A stretch of DNA of 64,000 nucleotides from Kryptolebias marmoratus (taxonomy: Eukaryota; Chordata; Actinopteri; Cyprinodontiformes; Rivulidae): contig NC_051433.1 of the NCBI RefSeq assembly GCF_001649575.2, forward strand, positions 7,680,402 through 7,744,401, read 5' to 3'. The notes beneath the pieces are model-generated. The model was not told where the DNA came from. It searched no databases and worked only from the letters and a program-made list of their open reading frames with translations. This document shows, in pieces, positions 12,301 through 25,774 of the stretch; the first letter of the stretch is position 1, and every line of letters starts with the position of its first letter. The translations under genes and the position numbers were made by a program.

Positions 12301-14499
12301 AAGAGATACAGATAGTTAACCGTTGACCTATACAAATGTCAATCAAATGTTATGTTCTTACAGGAGGGCAAAGAAAACAGAAGTGAGTGGAACAGAGGGT
12401 GAGAGAAGTAAAACCTATCAGTCACTGAAGTTTACACTAGTTTTTGGATTATTCCATTTTTTTATTATTCATAATAGTATTACAAACAAAGGAATACATT
12501 AGGATTTCTTGAGGGGCAGAATTTGTGATTATTCAAATAGTTATCATTAGAATTAATTTATTGTTTTTAATTGACTGTTGTAATCCAACTGTAGCTCATT
12601 AGCACCCATAATGTCTTTCAGCTTTGAGAAGGTACACAGATTTGATCAAATTACCTGTAAAAATAAATAATCTATAAGACTCCATCCATGCCTGCCCCAC
12701 CCAGGATTTAACTGTTCAATTTCATGAACTCACCTTAATTGATTCAGGACTGCCTCTCTCCAGCTGGCATCAATCCATCACCAGTGCTGCCTGCGCAGAG
12801 TGTAATACAACCACAAGTTAGGCAGGCCGCATACCTGTTTCTTTCTTTTTTATTTTTTTTTTTGGTGGTCTGTGTCATTTCCTGTTTAAAAGACAGATTA
12901 TATTGGCCTCCTCTCAACACAACCCCCCCACAAATCCCAACTGTATCATAACGAGCTGTAAATGAACTCCAATGCAGCTATAACTCGAAAAAAAACATAT
13001 TGCAATTGGCATGAGCATGTTATTTTTTTATATTCACCTAATCCTATTTTTCAAGTGTTTATCATACTATGAATTATTCTACTAAACACTGTGCCAGTAA
13101 GCCCAGAGTTATGTGAACATCATGTTGAATCACCTCAGATTTATCAGCAAGATGAAAAATGATCGCACTGGGTTTTGCTGTGTGTCTCTGCCACTTGGAT
13201 AAACTGTTGCAATAAAATGCAGAAAGCCCTCTTTGCTTATCACTACACATAATACAGAAGAGTCAGACATCAGTCTACGTTGCTGTATTTCCTGAAGAGG
13301 AAAGTACAGCAGCCTAGGAAGTCATTAATCACAATAAATATCTATAGCAGGTGTTTTTAAAAATGTCTCTCTTTAAAAGTCTGCAGTGTTTTGCAATTTG
13401 CAAACATTAAAGCACTTTAGTACTAAATGTAGCATTTCTGAAAGTATATTCTTTTTTTTCTTTTAATAGTCTTATTATATTCTTCTTTTTCAATTATTAT
13501 CGAATAGAATGATATTTCTTAAAAAAAAAAAAAAAAAAAAAAACTTTCAAATGAATTTATCAGTTGCACAATTTAGGAGAGAGAAAGGTCCACATATCAA
13601 AAATAATAATAATTACAGTGTAAGTTATTCTCAATTTGAGCTTCCTATTTTATCCACGATTTTTTGTTGGTTTTTATTTTTTTTATGTATATGCACTGTA
13701 TTATTCACATTACTAAACAAACACCTATGGAGGATATATATATTTTATATTTGTCCTTTTCTTTTTCTTGCTGTTTTTTAAGAATTGCTTCTGCTTTTTT
13801 TGGGTGGTGGGGTGGGGGAGGGGGGGCATTTTCTTGGCAGTAGACAATGACTGCCTGGCTACTGTTCTTGAGCGATTGGCTCAGGTACTAGAAAGCACTT
13901 GTCTCATGTCAGCCTGCAGACACTGTGCCTACAGGCTTTTTTTGTGGATTTTTATTCCATGAGTTTGATTTTACACTGGCACATTATTTTGTTATTATTA
14001 ATTTACTTATTTTGCTTAAACCTACTAAGTGCCACACATTATCTGCAGTTACATATTTATTGTATTCTTTCTGTATTTTTCCATAAACAAGTCTATAATG
14101 CATGTTTTTACAAACTGATCAGCTTTTTTTTATTTTTATTTTTTAGAATTTGTCAGTCAAATTTTGTCTTACCATGAACAAATTTAAGTGGTATGAGCAA
14201 ACGATGCCATGTGAAAGTTACATAATCTTCCCAAATCTTTACTTATCTTGTTTGACATAGAAATGATCTGGAACTGCATGTCCAACAGAAAGACAAGGCA
14301 TCTGAAGGATGTTCACCCCACAAACCACTTCTGCTTCATTTCTCCTTGCTGTGGCATTTCTTCTAGCTTTTGCTCGTAACTCACTCTTTCATAATGCAAG
14401 ACATGTCAATCAGAGCCCTGCGACAGAACACTCATCTCCCAAGGAGATTATCTGTCATCAGAGGATGGAGGAACTTGCAAATCCCCCTTTCCCTTCACT
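12301..14499. other. intergenic, no gene seen
   Basis: AT-rich DNA with a poly(A) run at about 13520-13543 and a G-rich run near 13803-13827. Open frames are rich in F, L and I because of T-rich sequence and look random. Confidence 0.6.
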
Positions 14500-14720
14500 G
14501 CTGCAGTTGAGGGCTCGAGGAGTAGCCTATCTCCTCCTCAGTGATTAAAGTGGGAGATTGAGTGTGTTTGCGCAGCACACACAGAGGCTCATTACAATGC
14601 GCTAGCATGTTGTTGGAAATAGCTCTAGCCAGGAGCTGTAATCCAGAATGTGCTTAATGAGGGGCCACCCAGCCTCTTCATGGTTCTATGGAGTCAGTCA
14701 GACCAGGAAAGCTGAACGAG
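14500..14720. promoter_or_regulatory. candidate conserved non-coding block B
   Basis: A relatively GC-balanced, low-repeat stretch with the runs TTTGCGCAGCACACACAGAG, GCGCTAGCATG and CAGGAGCTGTAATCC. No reading frame is plausible across it. It stands out from the AT-rich flanks in the way conserved enhancers often do; this is inference. Confidence 0.22.
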
Positions 14721-16940
14721 AAAGAGAAAGAAAAACAGAAACAGCTTTCTCCAGCAACATATCAGTCTTCACAGTGATTGAAAAATTATAATAATAGAGC
14801 TCACTGCTGATATTCAAACCTCTCTGTCCTGTGCTGCCTTTACTTTAATGAGATTCATGTCAGATGCCTGTTCAAAGGAGAAAATGAGAAGGTACGGAGA
14901 GAGTTACAGAAGCATGGCAGCTACTTCCAAACAAAGCTAATGCAGGAAAAAAAAATAAACCTGACAAGATATTGTGGTGCAAAAGTGAAGGGATAACTGA
15001 GGTAATTAAGTCAGTGTCAGGCAGCATTGAGTCTTACTTTCGATTTTGAGCTAAAATGCTTTCAAATATATATACACTTTTGTATTAAAGTTACACTCTT
15101 TAAAAAAAAGACTTTTGCAGTACGAGTCCTAAATAGCTCCCATGGCTTTGCTATCAATTCATCAGCAAGCATGCACTCACAGTAATGCAAAGTCTCCAAA
15201 CAAATAACCTCTGGCATTTATTACATGACATCCTTGCTTTAAATACAGCAAAAGCCACTCAGAGTCCAGGAGAAAGTCACAATCCTAATAGAGAAGTAGC
15301 CATAGATTTTGCCTAAAAGCTTCTTTTACGAAGGATTCAATACATGTTTGTATTTACTTTGAGACTGTAAATGGGTCTAATAAACTGTATTCCTACTGAC
15401 TCAATCGAATTTATCATCTTCCTTGACACTAAGACTGCTGTGACTCCATGATTTATGTTTGCCTTTGTTGCTTTTGCACACATCTATTTCCTACTAAAAC
15501 TTTTCAACAGAAACTAGTCCCAGTTTGATGTTTGCTCTCTGACTTGCTATTCACTTGACTAATGTAAATAGCAAGTCATATTTACATCAAAATGCATTTA
15601 ATGTCATTTAATGTCTGATATAATATTTAAAACATTAAAACCAGTGATACACCTGTATTGCTATAATGTTTGTTTTAATCTCAATTAATTTAAACTTGTT
15701 GTGAGTTAATGTTGATAGAAGTGACTAAAATGGTATAAAATGATGGCAAGAAAATAAAACCAGAAAATAAACCAGCAGAAGAAATAATTTAGAACATCTT
15801 AGTTGGCTGACCACAAAGTCTGCCAAATGTTGGTAAACTGACTCACAACCAGGGTTGTGGCTTGCCTTCACAACACCCAGTCAAGAAAAGTGGACGCTCA
15901 AATGAAAACCAAATGCAATTTCTGAGATTTTATTGAATCAGTTTTACCTTGACATTTGAAAAACAATTTAGTTCTAAAAATATTCTTAGTAAATAAGAAA
16001 ACATTGCCTGATTTTTTTTAAAACGTTTTGAAAAAAAAGTATATATATTTGTAAAAAAAAAAAAGGGGGGGGATATGTGCAACAACAGAATGTTGGACAA
16101 GATGATTTAAAAAAAAAAAAAACTTTTTTAAAAAGAAAAAAAAGTAAGGAGGGCTTCAAATCTGAAAGAAAAAATGCTCAAACAAGTAAAGTGGTTTGGA
16201 CTGTTTCTTAACTTAAAATAGCAAAATTCTGAATGATTTGGTTAATAATCAATAGTACATAGTTTGATATATAAAATCGTTTTTTAAAAATCTGAAAAAA
16301 AACAAAAATCTTTGTAAAAATCTCTACGAAACTTTGGTAGATCATAAAAGTACTGTGACACAGAACAACATCTCATCAGCAAGAAAGTTCCTTCCTTATG
16401 ACCTCTTTGGAGACCCATTTCACTGTGTAACGGAGTGCTTTTCAGAAATTGACTGAAATTAGCTTTTTGCCACAGAACTATAAAATCACAGAGGGAGGAA
16501 AGGAGGGAGGAAGAGAAGAAGTGGCTGGTGGCTAGATGCTGGATGAAACTCTCCTGGGAGGAACACGGGCACAGTGGCACAAACATCTAAACCAAAAAGC
16601 CTTGTTGTGATACATCACATTCACAACCCTATTTTTACTCATCTATAAATCTCATTGAAGGAAAAAAAAAAAATCTAAATAGCCAAGGACCCACAGAGGC
16701 TTTACACCGACAAGAAACAAGGGAGTTGCTTTTTTGTACTGCATTAGTTAATGATGCTCTAATGACCATTATTTATTTTTGCTGTCATCCTGGTCCCAGA
16801 TTCTAATCTACAGCAGATTAGTCGAACAAAATTATGGGATCATTAAGGACAGAACTGACAGAAAGAAAAATATAACAGAGGGAGGAAGGGACACAAAGGT
16901 GAGACACAGTTACCGTGCTTTGTTAATTGCACTTATTCAC
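14721..16940. other. intergenic, no gene seen
   Basis: AT-rich sequence. An 11-bp perfect inverted repeat (GACTTGCTATT at 15541-15551 and its complement at 15567-15577) and several poly(A) runs at 16.0-16.15 kb are the only structures noted. Confidence 0.6.
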
Positions 16941-16944
16941 ACTT

Positions 16945-17215
16945 ATCATGGCAATTACTGGCTCATCTGGATACAAATACAGTAGCAGGGACACAGGACG
17001 TTGCGGCGAAAGTGTCTCGGCTGCTGTTGTGGTAAAGGATAGAGTTGGCACAATTTCGCATGCTGGGGCTTGTAATGCAATAATTCAGAGAATTTAATCT
17101 TGGTTATACCTTGGATGGCATATTGCAATAAATTCCTGCTCTGCAGCAGATGATCCATCAGCACGCCATAAAAATCCATTTGCATTATAAAGCAACAGCT
17201 TCTCCTACAGTTTGA
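16945..17215. promoter_or_regulatory. candidate conserved non-coding block C
   Basis: A complex stretch that includes GGACGTTGCGGCGAAAG, GCAATAATTCAGAG, GGATGGCATATTGCAATAA and a POU octamer ATTTGCAT (17178-17185). The density of homeodomain and POU-like cores with few repeats suggests an enhancer-like element. No coding signal was seen. Inferred from composition only. Confidence 0.3.
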
Positions 17216-18772
17216 GAACAGTAGTAAACTAATGATTCATTGCCACTGTGTAAGTGGTCAGTTGCCTTCACAGACCATAATTACAAGGAGTATTTGCAAG
17301 GCTCAAAGTGCTTCAGGTCAAAAATCATAGGCTCAGACGCAGATTTTGTAACAGACAGGGAGACAGATGTCATACATTTATGACGACCCACTCTGTACAC
17401 ATGCCCAATTAGGGTATTTATAAATCATATGAAAATTAAAAACTTGTGAAATATCCTGGATAGCAGTCTGTGCAGCTTATGTTAAAGATAGGTTCACTAT
17501 TTAACAAGCCCTTCTTTTATGACAAGCATTTTACTGATCGCCTGTGCAGAGTTGAATAGTTTTTTTTTTTTTTTTTTTCTGAGTCAGGGTCTGATTTACA
17601 CTTCAGTTCTGTGTTCAAACGTAACAATTCAGAGACACAGATCATACTTTTAATTACAATAAACCAAAATATTGATTATAGTTATTCAATTTATCTGTTT
17701 TTTTTAGTAAGCAAATACTTTTCTCTCTTTGGACATGTAAAAACGCTAATGGATTGTTTATTTGTTTGATTGGTGCATGAGGGGAATTATTGCTTTCACA
17801 CTTGCCATTGGCTTTAATAAAAATTAATGATGCACAAACACTGATAATTAGTCGTATTGCATGTGTGCTCTCTCACTCTACCAGTTTACTTGGCAGAGAG
17901 AGAAAAAAAAAACATACTAGTTGGGTGTAAACTAGAGAAATAAAGTTACACTTTTTTTAAAGACAGTGAGAACAGCCAATATTACCAACTTGAACTTCAA
18001 CAAACAAAGGCAAACTCCCAAACAGCTTTTTAACTACCAAAATAACAACCATTATAATGAAACATAACAATGACAACTCAAGTTGTATTGCTTTGCTAAC
18101 CTAAGTGACTTCTATTCTGTCTTTCTAAAAGAAATTACACTTCTTTAAGACCCCAGTGTAAGGACTGGAAATCATAGGCAGCTCCTTTATAACTCCTAAC
18201 TAAAACTGCTGGACTGGTGTGCAAAGCAAAATGTCAAAGAGGTGGGACAGTAGGTACAGTAGTTGACTATTTGTTTAGACACGTGATTTTTTTTTTTGTG
18301 ATTTACAATATGAATTTTCTGAAAAACTGCAATGTACAGAAAATGCAATAAATTAGTTATCTAACTTGTTAATAGATTGTACAATTTTAGAAAGGCTCGC
18401 ATCGACCCAAAAACTAATGAATTGAAATTGTTTAAAAGCTGGTGTATTGTCTTGCATTGTATTGAGTGCTGATTCATCTTAATCCTATCCTGTTTGTGTT
18501 GAACATCTCAGCCCACAGTTATTGTAAAAATCCTTTAACCTACAGTGTATAATTTAAAACTCACCCTATATGTTTGCTTTGTATATTGTCCCCATTCTTT
18601 GTCTCTTGCCTTGGAGTTTTGTATGGCAGTTTATATAAGTTTATGTAAGTTAATAAATTATAACAAGCAAACAAAAAGGTCAAACTAATTTAATTTTTTA
18701 TACAAAACTATCACAGCACATGAATGCATCACCCTTGTAGTCTCCTATACTTAGTGTTAAGGGAAAAAAGCT

Positions 18773-18837
<65 letters not shown>

Positions 18838-21800
18838 ATTGCTTGTTTATTGCCATCAAAAATGGAGTCAAAACTGATTTAAATCTTGTTCAGTACTGGA
18901 CGTGGGATGTTTTGTGCATATTAGTTGTGAGCCACTGCTTCTGCAAAGATTAACTGTAGAAGCAGTGAGCAGTTTAAACCAGATGTTTTCCACCAAGCTA
19001 AATTATCCCCTTGGGTCCACCTGTTGGTCAGTCACAGACAGGTGCATGTCTGAAAATGGGCCCAGAGTTGCCTCATTTTGTTGACATCAGCATTATGCAA
19101 AAGTTAGCCTGAACTGATAGAAGCAGCTCTAGCATTCAATCTTGGGTTAATTTGACATTTTTTGTTGTTGTTTTTTCTTTACCTCTACCATTGAGGTTGT
19201 GTTTTCATTAGTGTTGGTTGGTTTGGTTGGTTGGTTTGTTTGTCTGACTGTCAGCAAGTTTACTTAAAAGCTTTTGTATTTTTTTTTTTACTATTATCTG
19301 TATTTGTAACTATTACTTATGTTTTAACCATTGCGTTGTTCGTTGTTGTTTCAAGTGCAAGTGTTAAAACCACTGTTATGTCACGCCTCTGCATTTTGAC
19401 ACCCAAAAAATGCCTAAAATGCCTGAAAAACAGCATATCCCCAAAAATTTAGATGCTGTTCTTTAACTGTCTGGTGTTCATGAAAAACCTTGGTCTCTAT
19501 GTAAAGGCAACAACGTTTTAACATCAGCAGTGAAAATTATTGTAACTATAACATGTAGATAGTTAATAAAGTTGGAACACACAGAAAAAAAAATGTGTTT
19601 TTGTTTTTTTTCTCGTCTAGATTTTTATTTATTTATTTTATTTGTCTTTCTGCATGCAGCCAGTTTGACATCATGGTATTTAATTTTGAAACCCTGAGTG
19701 AAATCTACAAGGCTCTGTACTCAAATTTAAGACAATAGCAGCCAGTTAAGAGATTAAATTAAAACCATTCTTGTGTGTAATCTAATTTTAAATTTTATGC
19801 TATGTTGTTACCTATTTTTGATCATTGTTTTATGATGTGTGTTACTGACCTCTTGCCCAGGTCACCTTTCTAAATGTGATCTTGATCTCAGTGTTTGTTT
19901 GTTCTTTTTTATCTGGTTAAATAAGAGAAATGAAAAACTGGCTAACAGCAGCATCAAGGAAGTATTTATCTTGATAAAGATGATATACAGAAGCCATCAC
20001 TTTTATCACCTCGAGCAGAAAAGCTTATAAAGGGAAAGTCAAGAAACCAGAGGTTGCAGCCTTGGCTGAATCTAAGGTCTCTAATATAAACACAGTTTGT
20101 ATATTATTCTCAGTGACAAACCACTGACATTTTATAGATTTTTACAATCTTTTGAGGATGTAAACATTTGCAAAATTTGTGGCAGTGCTGACAGTTTTTA
20201 ATATGGACTTAATTAGTATAAAACCTTTAAGACCAAACTGCATAGAGTTGTTGGATTTGACAAACATACAAAAACAAATAAATGGATAAAAAATAACATT
20301 GAAAAGTAGATGCACTTATATTTATTATAGGGTTTTATATACTGAAACATAATTTAAAAACAAACATTTTGTCTTCATACATTTCTAAAACTGATTGCAA
20401 AATAACCTATTGCATATAACAAGGTACATTCTCATTTATTCAATAAATAAATAAATTAGTTAATATATTTAGGCTAAAATGGAAAATGCTGTGCAAAACA
20501 ACTGGCATTTACACATTTTCTTTTTTGCAAGGATTATAAGGGTAAGTAGCAACCAGCTGCTGCTAATGAAATGCACTTTATTAAATAATCAACAGCAAGA
20601 GTGAGCAACTATGTGAAAACAGCAGTTTTGGCAGTTTGCCAATGTGGAGCAATCAGGCTTGAGTTAACACAATGCTAGAAAGTATGATATCAGTAATGAT
20701 TTTGAAGAAATAACTAAATTATTAAAATAATAATAAAAAATAAACTTTCAAACAATTTGGTAGTCCATCATTCTACTGTGAGGGGAAAAAGTACAAGCAG
20801 AGAACTTCTGAAATACTTGTCAATTTTCCAAAAGGTTTACAGCCTATAAACTTCACCCTGTGGTCGGACCATGCACCAGACAGAGAAGATGCAAATACAA
20901 ATCTAAGTATGCCAAATTTCTCTATACCAAAGTAAACTTAAAGCTTGCAAGCCTTAACAATAAGCTGAAAGAACACTGTTAAGAAGAATAGGCCAACATT
21001 CCTTGAGAACAGTGAGACACTTTTAAAGACAATTACTTAAAAGGATGTGCTGCAAAATATAACTGAATTTTGACATAGTTGTTTTTTACTCATTGGCTTT
21101 GCATAAAATGTAATTTGCCATGTGTTGTTGTTCATCTAAAGTTGTATTTATTTAGACAAATACACTTTGTAAGATCAAAATGTTTTTTGTTTTTTTACCA
21201 TGCCTTTATATGTGAAAAAAGACACTAAATGCCTTACAAATTTCCTATTTAATGTCAAACATTTATTTTATTCAGATAGAATTCAAATCCTCCCACACTT
21301 TATGACAATGACGTTGAACCTGTTTGAAGTATTTGCAATGCAGTCCTCATTATTTTTCATACAAAAAGAGCATAGATCAAAAAGTAGAGAACAAAAAGGG
21401 ATTGTAAGGACTCAAGAGACTGAGTAATAACCTTGCCAATGGCGTTCATTGTAGTATGTGTGCCTGTTGATGGTGTATGTGTTTCAGCAGCAGTTTACTT
21501 GGAATCGGCATGGACTGAACCAGCCTAGATGGCTTGTACACACGCTAGCATCTGTTTGGTTCCATACAGACACTAAAGTACACAGCTACTTTCAAAAACA
21601 CATACATCCATCAAGGCATGCACACATTCAGCGAATAAAGGTCCATTTGGAGAGGAGCCTCAACTTCACTACTATAGGTTCTGGCTTTTTAGATTACTCA
21701 TATATATGTATAAAGACATGAACAACAAAAAAATAAAAAGCAACAATTTATAAGATATTTTGTTGAAAAACATGTCAAACTATGTGAGTATTAGTGATCT

Positions 21801-22480
21801 TCATTAAAAATGCATCAAAGCTAAAAAAAAGAGAAAAATACGAAGATTTATCTTCTACATTTTAAATGAGAAATTAAACTAAAAAGAAGCATACCCAAAA
21901 TGGAAATTTGAAAAGTAAAATATATAGTTACTAATAAAAAAGCTGCAAAAAAGCGTCCGCCTCTTTTGATGCAGGGCGAAACCTAAAAAGTAAAATGGTA
22001 ATAACTGAAAAGGGTAAAAAGGTAGTAATTTAATTACTTCTGCAACATAGACTTAGGATAAGTAGAGCACACTGCATGGCTGTAAATAATACATAAGTCA
22101 GGTCATTGAGAAAGTAATTGGCTTTTAGAGCTGGCTGATGCTGCATCACCATCCCTGCTGAGATTTATATTGTTGACTTACTGTACAAGACTCTGAAGGT
22201 AATCACTGACACAGTTTGTCCCAAACCTCCATCTATCTCTCACCTTCCCGCACTTCAAATTGGGTGCAATTGTTTAAGGACAAATCAGTTGTCGATCTAA
22301 ATCAACTAGGAATTCTTGATGGATGAAAAGGCCAAACTGAAAAAATAAAAATAATAATAATAGAAGGTTTAATCTGTTAAAATTAGATCAAGGGAAAAAC
22401 TAAAGCTTCATTCTTTTTTGTCTTTCCATTTGATCTTTTTCTAATTCATCTTCAAGTCTCCCCCAATCGCTCTCTCCAGG
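17216..22480. other. intergenic, no gene seen
   Basis: AT-rich DNA with a poly(T) run at 17561-17579, a long (AT)n tract at 18.8 kb and ATTT repeats. No gene, RNA or clear transposon was recognised. Confidence 0.6.
18778..18833. repeat. (AT)n microsatellite
   Basis: About 28 uninterrupted AT units followed by three ATT units. Confidence 0.97.
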
Positions 22481-22720
22481 TTTAGTTGGAATTAAATTGA
22501 TTTGCATAATGAAAGGAGATCAAATTTGCTCGACAGAAGTAAAATAGAAATAAAAAAAGGACTTTCCGCTGAGGGCGAACGGGGTATGAGCCACAAGAGA
22601 AAGGGAGAGTTGAAAGAAAGAAACAATAAAATGCAATTATACAGCTTCAATAAACCCATAATTCCAGCACGTACAAAAATACCCAGATAGGCGGTGCACA
22701 TTATTTCATTTGACAAAGCT
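22480..22720. promoter_or_regulatory. candidate conserved non-coding block D
   Basis: This block contains AATTAAATTGATTTGCATAA, which joins homeodomain cores to a POU octamer (22500-22507), then GGACTTTCCGCTGAGG, which includes a kappaB-like GGACTTTCC. It is open on both strands for about 60-70 codons, but neither translation resembles a known family. A regulatory role is inferred. Confidence 0.25.
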
Positions 22721-25700
22721 GTAAAGGCTCATTCAAAGCCACACATCCCTCACAGAACCACAAATTGTCTAATCACATTTTTTTTTTTGAAAGGGAATTA
22801 GTATGTTGGTAACCCTTGTGGCAGCTTCCACTTTCTAGGTGTTATTACTAATTACAATTCTCTTATTATGGTAATGCTTGGCAATTCTCAACAAAGAAGC
22901 TCATCTAACTGTTCGGTTAGTTTTTATATCTCCATGCAGTTAACCATTCTGAAGTGTTGGAATACTTTGGATTGTAATAGCTCTGAGTTTTTACATTAAC
23001 CAAACATTAACAATAAACAGAGACGGGGAAATATGACTTAAATTAATTTTCAATTAGCACAGTAATAAGTTGTAAAGGTTTTGTTGAAGTTGATGATTTT
23101 AGAGATTATCACTTGTATTATGTATATTCTTACCTGTCTTCTTAAATAGAACGACAAATATTGAGTCACTTTATTTTGTATTACATAAATTACTGTTCAA
23201 TTAAATGGTTTTGGCTGAATCCAGTGACATGTTGTCATTTTTATCTTGAAACCATGGATGCATTTCATCTCACATTTAATGCATAGATTTAGCGCTACAT
23301 AGATTTAGAAAGTACCCTTGGATGGCAGTGGTATATACAGCTGTATCACAGCAGATCTTGTTATGAACCTCAGATGTTTATATATTTATTTATTTGGAAT
23401 TTGAATATTTTTCCAGTGCCTGTGAAAACTACAAATACATTCATGTTGTGCTTAATAGCAAGTCGAAGTCACAATTTCCCTACACAATAAATATAAATAG
23501 TCATGGTGGAAAGAAACTTTGCCCTCTTAATTTATGATTACAGGCACTTGGGCATATAAAAAAATCATCCAGTTCTCACCAGGTATTTAAAATAGGTAAA
23601 GGCAAATTCATATAAACAACAACACATGACATTGTTTACTGACCAACAACTGAATCAAAAAGCAGAAACATTTTCTTTTTCATGTAGAAATCATCAAAAC
23701 ATCTGTTGGCTTATGTTGGAGTGTTCTGACAGATTCTTGTAAGCAGGCTCAGATCAGTACCTGATTCAGCGGCACTGTTCAATGTGACATTCTGTTTCTC
23801 CACCACGAGCACAGGACATTATATTAAGCAGCTCCTTTTTCACAGAGCAATTGGTGTTATCACTTAAAAAAGAAGTTCATTGTTACAGGAATGAATGACA
23901 GCTACTTCACCTTTGTCACTTGCCTTGTTACTTCCACAATTTCTAGGAAATAACACTGTGATTCAAAGACTGAGTTGAAACGCTAAAATGATGTGAAGCA
24001 ACAGGACATTTGTGACAATGTGCAAATGCTTGTGGATGATGTTTGTTAAACCAAATATGTAAAAGTAATAGGCTTTTTTGGACGGCTTTGGCTCAGCATT
24101 TTGAATGCTTGTCCTGCATATCCATGTGGCAGTATGTTTTGGGAAGACCCCAAGCTGCACATGATACCTGATGTGTAATTATGGAGAAAAAGCACTCCAT
24201 GTATAGAATGCAGTGCAAATAATAAGAAGCACATATAAGACACACACTCAAAGAGTATGTGTGAAAATTATCTATCTATATATAAATATACACATTTATA
24301 AAGCACCACTTATTTTCATCTAACATTCATTTCATTAAATAAACTTTTAAACACAATCACTTACACTATAACCTTTTACAGCTGTTGTACAAAAATGAAA
24401 CTTGTTGCAAATTGAATGTACAATTACATAGTTTCAGTATGAGATTTTAAAAAGTAATATTTACTGTATGACTTTCAAAGGTCTCATGGTTGTAGAAGCT
24501 GCACTTTGCTGAGTAGGCAATACTCTTGTGAACTTTTATCTCAGTTTTAAGCATGTTCTTTTAATACGCAGCTCTGTAAAGTGTTTTTTTTTTCTTTTTT
24601 TTTTACTAGGTTCAATAAAATGGAGAACATTCAAAGTCAACCTAGGAATAAAGCAATGTTTAGGTTTTAAGAGGTGCCACAGTAACTTTGTTATGTCCTT
24701 CTGTGTTCTATTCCTTAAGAAGTGGCTGTGGTTCAAGAGGAAGAGCAACCATCTTTCATTTACAAAGGCACTAGTTTTTTTCTCAGACTTTTTCAGTCTG
24801 CATCTTTGAGTGCATTTTGGCAAAACACTATCTAAATGATCTATGGTGCATTTATTGGTGTCTGTGTAGAACAGACAAAAAATAACCATAGTTACTAAGA
24901 AATATGAAAATCAGTGTATGAATGGATGCCTGTGTGTTTTAGTCTAAAGCTGTTTAAGCTTTCAGCAGGAACACCACATCTTAAATGCAGTTCATCATGT
25001 CTTATTTTTAATTAATATATTATCCTTCTCGTGAAATGATGAGTCTGTTATTTGGCCACAGGGATGACCGTACCTGGATCAGGCAGTATCTTATTAATGC
25101 AAGATCAGATAGGAAGCCTCTTATAATCATTGTTGAAGGAGCCTCTTCAGAGACCATAGAATTTTATTGGGGTGATCTTATAACATTGTGTGCTCATGAA
25201 TAACTGAATACTAACAGCACTGATGCCATTTTTATTTACAGAATCATGAGAAAGTTTTTCATGCAGTAGACAAAACTAAATATTTTTATTTGTTAGTTTC
25301 GTTTTATTTGTACGTGTCATGCCAAATATTTATTTTATTTTATTATAATTTTTTCAAGCCACTTTTAGGACAAATGTGAAAATAAAGTATTGTTGGACTT
25401 ATCAAAATAGCAGTACAATTCTTTCATTCATTGTCAAATTTCCATTTATTGAAGCCTGTCTGGGATTATTTATTACTGTATATAATTTGCCACTTCAAAT
25501 GATTGAGTCATTGTTTCCCTGGTCTCCTGTGTAGGGCTTCTGTAAACATTTGAATAGTCAAAAATAATAATAAAAAATAAATAAATAAAAAAGCAGTACT
25601 CACTTGTAAAAATCTAAAATGGAACAACATCTATGTATAGAACAAATCATCTGCTACCACAGGTATCAAATACACTTTAGATAAACAAAACCTTTGTGTG

Positions 25701-25774
25701 TTACTTTATCAAGCTTGTGTTCATTTACTTTTCTGTCTTTTCTGTGGACAAGTTATTCAATGGGGAGAAAAATA
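22721..25774. other. intergenic, no gene seen
   Basis: AT-rich DNA. Overlapping open frames on opposite strands at 24528-24889 reflect low stop density rather than coding. Nothing else was recognised. Confidence 0.6.

Noticed and set aside
15541..15577. 11-bp inverted repeat as a possible microRNA hairpin
   Set aside because: The stem is too short and AT-rich for a microRNA precursor, and no extended pairing surrounds it.
24528..24889. Overlapping open frames of 93 and 117 codons on opposite strands
   Set aside because: Neither resembles a protein family; mutual overlap and K/F-rich content indicate chance.
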